Positions 60,326 to 64,000 of a stretch of DNA of 64,000 nucleotides are shown piece by piece. Source of the DNA: Sideroxydans lithotrophicus ES-1 (lineage in GTDB: Bacteria; Pseudomonadota; Gammaproteobacteria; Burkholderiales; Gallionellaceae). The notes under the pieces were generated by a model, which was not told the DNA's origin, did no database searches, and saw only the letters and a list, made by a program, of their open reading frames with translations. The stretch lies in assembly GCF_000025705.1 (NCBI RefSeq), contig NC_013959.1, positions 2,798,001 to 2,862,000 on the forward strand, read 5' to 3'. Position 1 is the first letter of the stretch, and every line of letters begins with the position of its first letter. Made by a program: the position numbers and the translations under genes.

Positions 60326-60790
60326 CTATCCCTGCGCAACAAACACGGCTGCCTGTCCCTGATGATTTCCCTGTTCATCGACAAGGTTCCACACCGTGGT
60401 GTCCGCGATCATGAAACGCCGGCCGCTCTTGGCGATGCGCATGCCGGAATAGCCATCCACATAACCTTGCAGTGAGACTTTCTCCAACAGCTTCACGCGC
60501 GCTTCCTGCGCCAGCGGCTCGGCAGAAAGGCGCGAGGGCAGGCGCGCGAATTCTTCGAAGCTCATCTCGAACAGTTGCAATGCCAGTCGGTTGCCATAGA
60601 AGAATATGGGGTCGTCCTCGGTACCGTGTGCAACGATGGCGCGCGGCACGTGCCACATAGCATCGCGCAATGCCGTCATATCCGCCGGCGCATCGGCAAT
60701 CAGCGGCTTGCCGGTGAGCTGCCGGTAGCTCGAAACGATGAGACGCAAGCGCGCATCCAGCCCGGCATCAGATGGCGGTAAGCTTGGCAT
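60326..60790 (-). CDS. MEKHLA-domain (PAS-like) protein
   Basis: A 154-aa cytoplasmic protein with the MEKHLA pattern: GTEDDPIFFYGNRLALQLFE, MSFEEFARLPSRLSAEP, and GYSGMRIAKSGRRFMIADTT followed by VWNLVDEQG. The domain is related to PAS sensors; ligand unknown. Its start lies inside the 3' end of uvrD (23-bp overlap), so the two are likely co-transcribed. Confidence 0.88.
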   Translation of the reverse strand: MPSLPPSDAGLDARLRLIVSSYRQLTGKPLIADAPADMTALRDAMWHVPRAIVAHGTEDDPIFFYGNRLALQLFEMSFEEFARLPSRLSAEPLAQEARVKLLEKVSLQGYVDGYSGMRIAKSGRRFMIADTTVWNLVDEQGNHQGQAAVFVAQG

Positions 60791-62936
60791 ATTCGAGTGC
60801 GAGCCATTTGCTGCCCGCGCGTTTGAAGTTGACCTGCACGCGACCTTCGTTGCCGCCGCCTTCGCTGTCCGTTACCACGCCCTCGCCGAATTTCTGGTGG
60901 AACACGCGCTGGCCGATGCGCCACACCGAACTGGGCGCGGGCGGCGCTTTTTCCAACGCCGGAGTCGCGGCGAACGCGTTGACATAGCTGTTGGTCTCGA
61001 AACTGCTGGTATGGAAGGTCTTGCGCGCGCTCACCCGCGGCGTGATCCAGTGCAGCAGCTCTTCGGGCAACTCGCGCAGAAAACTCGATGCCATGCCATA
61101 GTGCGTCTGCCCGTGCAGCATGCGACTCTGCGCGAAGGTGAGGTAGAGGCGGCGGCGCGCACGGGTGATCGCCACGTACATCAGGCGACGTTCTTCGTCG
61201 AGGTCGCCGTTGTCGATGCTGTTCTGGTGCGGGAACAGGCTTTCCTCCAGCCCGGTGATGAACACGGTGTGGAACTCCAGGCCTTTCGCGGCATGCACCG
61301 TCATCAGGTGCAGCGCGTCCTCGCTGTCGCCGGCCTGGTGCTCGCCCGCTTCCAGCGAGGCATGGGTGAGGAAGGCAGTGAGGCTGTCATCCTCGTTCTC
61401 GTGCACGAACATGGTCGCCGCGGTGATCAGTTCGTTCAGGTTCTCCAGCCGTTCTTCTGCTTCGCGTTTCTTGGCACCGGTCTCGTTCTTGTAGTGATCC
61501 GCCAGCCCGCTGTGCTGCAGCACATGCTCGATGATCTCCGGCAGCGGCAGGTTCTGCGTGCCACTGCGCAGCGATTCGATGATGCCGACGAAGGCGGTGA
61601 CCTTGCCGCCCGCCCGCGCCGCTGCATCCCACAGTGTGGTGTTGTATTGCTTGGCCGCTTCCTGCAACTGCTCGATGCTGCGCGCGCCGATGCCGCGGGT
61701 GGGGAAGTTGATGATGCGCAATAGAGCATTGTCGTCGTCGGTGTTCTCCATCAGCCGCAGGTAGGCCAGCGCGTGCTTGATCTCCTGCCGCTCGAAGAAG
61801 CGCAGGCCGCCATAGACGCGATATGACAAGCCCGCCGACACCAGCGCATGCTCCAGCACGCGCGACTGTGCGTTGGAGCGGTACAACAGCGCCATCTCCG
61901 ACAAGCGCACACCTTCGCGATTGAGTTGCCGGATCTCCTCGACGAGGAAGGCGGCCTCATCCACGTCGGTCCCGGCCTCATACACGCGGATCTGTTCGCC
62001 TTTGTCGGCATCGGTCCACAGGTTCTTGCCGAGGCGGTTGCGGTTGTTTTGAATGAGCGCGTTGGCGGCATCGAGAATGTTGCCGTGCGAGCGGTAGTTC
62101 TGTTCCAGCTTGATCACGTTCTCGACTTGAAAGTCGCGCAGCAGCTCCTGCATGTTGCCGACGTTGGCGCCGCGGAAGGCGTAGATCGACTGGTCGTCGT
62201 CACCCACGGCGAACAAGGCATTGTTCTGCCCGGCCAACAACTTTAGCCAGCGATATTGCAGCGGGTTGGTGTCCTGGAACTCGTCCACCAGGATGTGCTT
62301 GAAACGCTCCTGGTAATGCTCGCGCAACGGTTGGTTGCGCGACAGCAGCTCGTAGCAGCGCAGCAGCAGTTCGGAAAAATCCACCACGCCTTCGCGCTGG
62401 CATTGCGCGTCGTACTCAGCGAACACCTCGACCTTGCGCCGCGTGTAGGGATCGTAGGCTTCCACCTCGTGCGCGCGCAAGCCCTGCTCCTTGCTGCCAC
62501 TGATGAAATTCTGCATCTCGCGCGGTGGATACTTCTCATCGTCGACGTTCATCGCCTTCATCAGGCGCTTGATGGCGGAAAGCTGGTCACCGGAATCGAG
62601 GATCTGGAAGGTCTGCGGCAGGTTGGCCTCGCGGTGATGCGCGCGCAGCATGCGGTTGCACAAGCCGTGGAAGGTGCCTATCCACATGCCGCGCGTGTTG
62701 ATTGGCAGCATGGCGGAGAGGCGCGTGACCATCTCCTTGGCCGCTTTGTTGGTGAAGGTCACCGCGAGGATACCGTGCGGCGAAACCTGCCCAGTGCTGA
62801 TGAGCCAGGCGATGCGCGTGGTCAATACGCGCGTCTTGCCGCTGCCCGCGCCGGCCAGGATCAGCGCGGATCGGGCAGGAAGTTCGACGGCGGCACGTTG
62901 TTCGGGATTGAGACCGGAAAGCAGGGATGAATTCAT
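60768..62936 (-). CDS. uvrD: UvrD/PcrA-type ATP-dependent DNA helicase
   Basis: A 722-aa superfamily 1A helicase. Walker A GAGSGKTRVLTTR, motif Ia TFTNKAAKEM, motif II VDEFQDTNPLQY, motif III GDDDQSIYAFRGA, motif IV EQNYRSHGNIL, motif V VHAAKGLEFHTVFI and motif VI EERRLMYVAITRARRRL are all present. A C-terminal Tudor-like domain (RVFHQKFGEGVVTDSEGGGN) matches UvrD/PcrA rather than Rep. It acts in nucleotide-excision and mismatch repair. Start chosen at the ATG where the family begins; the ten upstream codons look spurious. Confidence 0.96.
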   Translation of the reverse strand: MNSSLLSGLNPEQRAAVELPARSALILAGAGSGKTRVLTTRIAWLISTGQVSPHGILAVTFTNKAAKEMVTRLSAMLPINTRGMWIGTFHGLCNRMLRAHHREANLPQTFQILDSGDQLSAIKRLMKAMNVDDEKYPPREMQNFISGSKEQGLRAHEVEAYDPYTRRKVEVFAEYDAQCQREGVVDFSELLLRCYELLSRNQPLREHYQERFKHILVDEFQDTNPLQYRWLKLLAGQNNALFAVGDDDQSIYAFRGANVGNMQELLRDFQVENVIKLEQNYRSHGNILDAANALIQNNRNRLGKNLWTDADKGEQIRVYEAGTDVDEAAFLVEEIRQLNREGVRLSEMALLYRSNAQSRVLEHALVSAGLSYRVYGGLRFFERQEIKHALAYLRLMENTDDDNALLRIINFPTRGIGARSIEQLQEAAKQYNTTLWDAAARAGGKVTAFVGIIESLRSGTQNLPLPEIIEHVLQHSGLADHYKNETGAKKREAEERLENLNELITAATMFVHENEDDSLTAFLTHASLEAGEHQAGDSEDALHLMTVHAAKGLEFHTVFITGLEESLFPHQNSIDNGDLDEERRLMYVAITRARRRLYLTFAQSRMLHGQTHYGMASSFLRELPEELLHWITPRVSARKTFHTSSFETNSYVNAFAATPALEKAPPAPSSVWRIGQRVFHQKFGEGVVTDSEGGGNEGRVQVNFKRAGSKWLALEYAKLTAI

Positions 62937-63007
62937 GACGGGATTATCCCACACGATCACCGGCAAATAGACAGATCGGCTGGCCGATTTCTCGCCTGAA
63001 CCTCATT

Positions 63008-63123
63008 AGCCACCGGGCGCACAGAGAAAGCAAGGAATACCTGCGAACTGCAATCAAAATTCAACGGGCGGCTCAGGGAACCGAGCCGGACATCTCTGTG
63101 AACTCTGTGTTCTCTGTGGCTGA
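63008..63123. repeat. CACAGAG-type inverted repeat (copy 3)
   Basis: Left arm AGCCACCGGGCGCACAGAGA, right arm ACATCTCTGTGAACTCTGTG then TTCTCTGTGGCT, about 60 bases apart. It lies between uvrD and the MazG-like gene and is related to the palindromes at 38443 and 41104. Confidence 0.65.
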
Positions 63124-63125
63124 AT

Positions 63126-63488
63126 TCAGGTTTTCTTGTGTTCAGTATATTTTTTCGAATTCCCGCGCGCTTTTTCCACCGGGTATTTCTGCGCATTCAG
63201 CACCAGCTTCTTCTCGACGGCGGCGACGATATCCAGCTTCAGCTTCTCCGCAAGGCTGATGAGGTAGACCTGGATATCCGCCAGCTCCTGTTCGACCTCG
63301 GTGAGTTTTTCCGGCGACAGGTTGCAGCTCTGCTCCTCGGTCAGCCACTGGAAGTGCTCCACCAGTTCAGCGGCCTCGACGATGAGTGCCATGGACAGGT
63401 TCTTGGGCGAATGGAACTGATCCCAGTCGCGCTCGACGACGAACTGGCGCACCTGCTTCCTTATCCGGTCAAAATCAGATTCTGCCAC
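63126..63488 (-). CDS. MazG-like nucleotide pyrophosphohydrolase
   Basis: A 120-aa all-alpha NTP pyrophosphohydrolase. Metal-binding ExxE motifs lie in LIVEAAELVEHFQWLTEEQS and EQELADIQVYLISLAEKL. It probably cleans up non-canonical nucleotides. The start is a GTG (63486-63488) with GGAGAG upstream; no closer ATG fits. Transcribed away from uvrD on the same strand. Confidence 0.9.
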   Translation of the reverse strand: MAESDFDRIRKQVRQFVVERDWDQFHSPKNLSMALIVEAAELVEHFQWLTEEQSCNLSPEKLTEVEQELADIQVYLISLAEKLKLDIVAAVEKKLVLNAQKYPVEKARGNSKKYTEHKKT

Positions 63489-63571
63489 CGCGATCTCTCC
63501 TGCAATGTGAACAATGGGTTCATTTTGGCGCAGCGGCAGGGCTAACGCAATTTGCGGAACTCCGCCGCAAA

Positions 63572-63600
63572 CAAAACGGGGAAGCGTTGCCGCTTCCCCG
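63572..63600 (-). terminator. Rho-independent terminator of the phosphoribulokinase gene
   Basis: Stem CGGGGAAGCG / CGCTTCCCCG with a four-base loop, followed on the minus strand by TTTTGTTT. It lies 40 bases after the gene. Confidence 0.9.
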
Positions 63601-63639
63601 TGCTGTTGCTGCCGGATCGAATCCGGCCTGCCGCATCGC

Positions 63640-64000
63640 TTACTTCTTCTTGTTCTGGATCATGTCGTGCATGATCGGAGCAAGGATGATCTCCATCGAA
63701 TGGCTCATCTTGCCGCCGGGCACCACCAGGGTGTTGGCGCGGGACATGAACGAGTTCGGGATCATGTTGAGCATGTAAGGGAAATCCACGCCTTTGGGAT
63801 CGCGGAAGCGGATGACCACGAAGCTTTCATCCGGCGTCGGGATGTCGCGGGCGATGAAAGGGTTGGAAGTGTCCACCGTGGCCACGCGCTGGAAGTTGAT
63901 GTGGGTGCGCGAGAACTGCGGGGTGATGTACTTGATGTAGTCCGGCATGCGGCGCAGGATGGTATCCACGGTCGCTTCAGCGGAATAGCCGCGCTCGGCC
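63640..64000 (-). CDS. prk: Phosphoribulokinase, C-terminal part (5' end outside the window)
   Basis: The visible about 120 residues match the C-terminus of proteobacterial phosphoribulokinase, which makes ribulose 1,5-bisphosphate in the Calvin cycle: ILRRMPDYIKYITPQFSRTH, INFQRVATVDTSNPFIARDI, and NMIPNSFMSRANTLVVPGGK. The frame continues past the right edge (AERGYSAEATVDT before the first internal Met). Its presence implies autotrophic CO2 fixation. The nucleotide-binding part is outside the window. Confidence 0.95.
   Translation of the reverse strand, partial: AERGYSAEATVDTILRRMPDYIKYITPQFSRTHINFQRVATVDTSNPFIARDIPTPDESFVVIRFRDPKGVDFPYMLNMIPNSFMSRANTLVVPGGKMSHSMEIILAPIMHDMIQNKKK

Noticed and set aside
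1-64000. CRISPR array
   Set aside because: Repeats seen are palindromic REP-like units, long inverted repeats or one two-copy tandem repeat; no regularly spaced repeat-spacer pattern and no cas genes.
1-64000. tRNA or rRNA genes
   Set aside because: No cloverleaf with a GGTTCGAnTCC-type arm and acceptor stem, and no rRNA stretch, could be found by reading.

Overview
The window is a stretch of a betaproteobacterial chromosome. The genes look most like the Gallionellaceae/Nitrosomonadales (Sideroxydans-like) group, but that is an inference from gene style, not from any marker. A phosphoribulokinase gene at the right edge implies CO2 fixation by the Calvin cycle. Cytochrome c, hemerythrin, truncated globin, a DsrC-like protein, many c-di-GMP enzymes and two-component proteins fit a redox-sensing environmental chemolithotroph. 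No rRNA, tRNA or CRISPR array was seen.

Layout. 1-9.6 kb is mostly core: SDR and acylphosphatase, an NfeD-stomatin pair, a zinc-ribbon membrane protein, cytochrome c, then parE and parC. 9.8-14.9 kb is a low-GC four-gene operon: DNA-methylase-like protein, double-GHKL ATPase/histidine kinase, receiver-like protein and ComEC-like metallo-beta-lactamase protein. Its genes overlap or nearly touch. I do not recognise it as a named system; it is the best candidate here for an undescribed defence or DNA-surveillance module. 15.1-20.3 kb is an accessory patch: gene debris, a complete IS3-family element with 21-bp perfect terminal repeats, a HI1419/HI1420-like toxin-antitoxin pair, a DUF1398 gene, a methyltransferase and a HigBA pair. 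20.4-25.9 kb holds housekeeping and small metabolic genes.

26-37.3 kb is a c-di-GMP region: one membrane diguanylate cyclase and two GGDEF-EAL proteins, each of the latter followed by a copy of the same 86-88 aa small protein with its own conserved promoter. Two secreted low-complexity proteins lie between them. 37.3-43.2 kb has an RlmL-like rRNA methyltransferase, an ABC exporter operon with an embedded thioesterase and hemJ, and an alpha/beta hydrolase-ferredoxin-VanZ operon. 43.3-50 kb carries hemerythrin, a pseudouridine synthase, a three-gene two-component operon, a truncated globin and a DsrC-like protein. 50-51.4 kb is a small cargo site next to polA: a low-GC HEPN-like gene between inverted structured repeats, with a duplicated polA 3' end. 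51.4-64 kb is core: polA, a LOG protein, thrB, membrane proteins, uvrD, a MazG-like protein and phosphoribulokinase.

A repeat theme runs through the window. Palindromic REP-like units occur between genes and also inside two genes, in frame (polA and the pseudouridine synthase). A 62-bp core occurs three times, each time near the apex of a palindrome. Its internal stem shows compensatory changes between copies.
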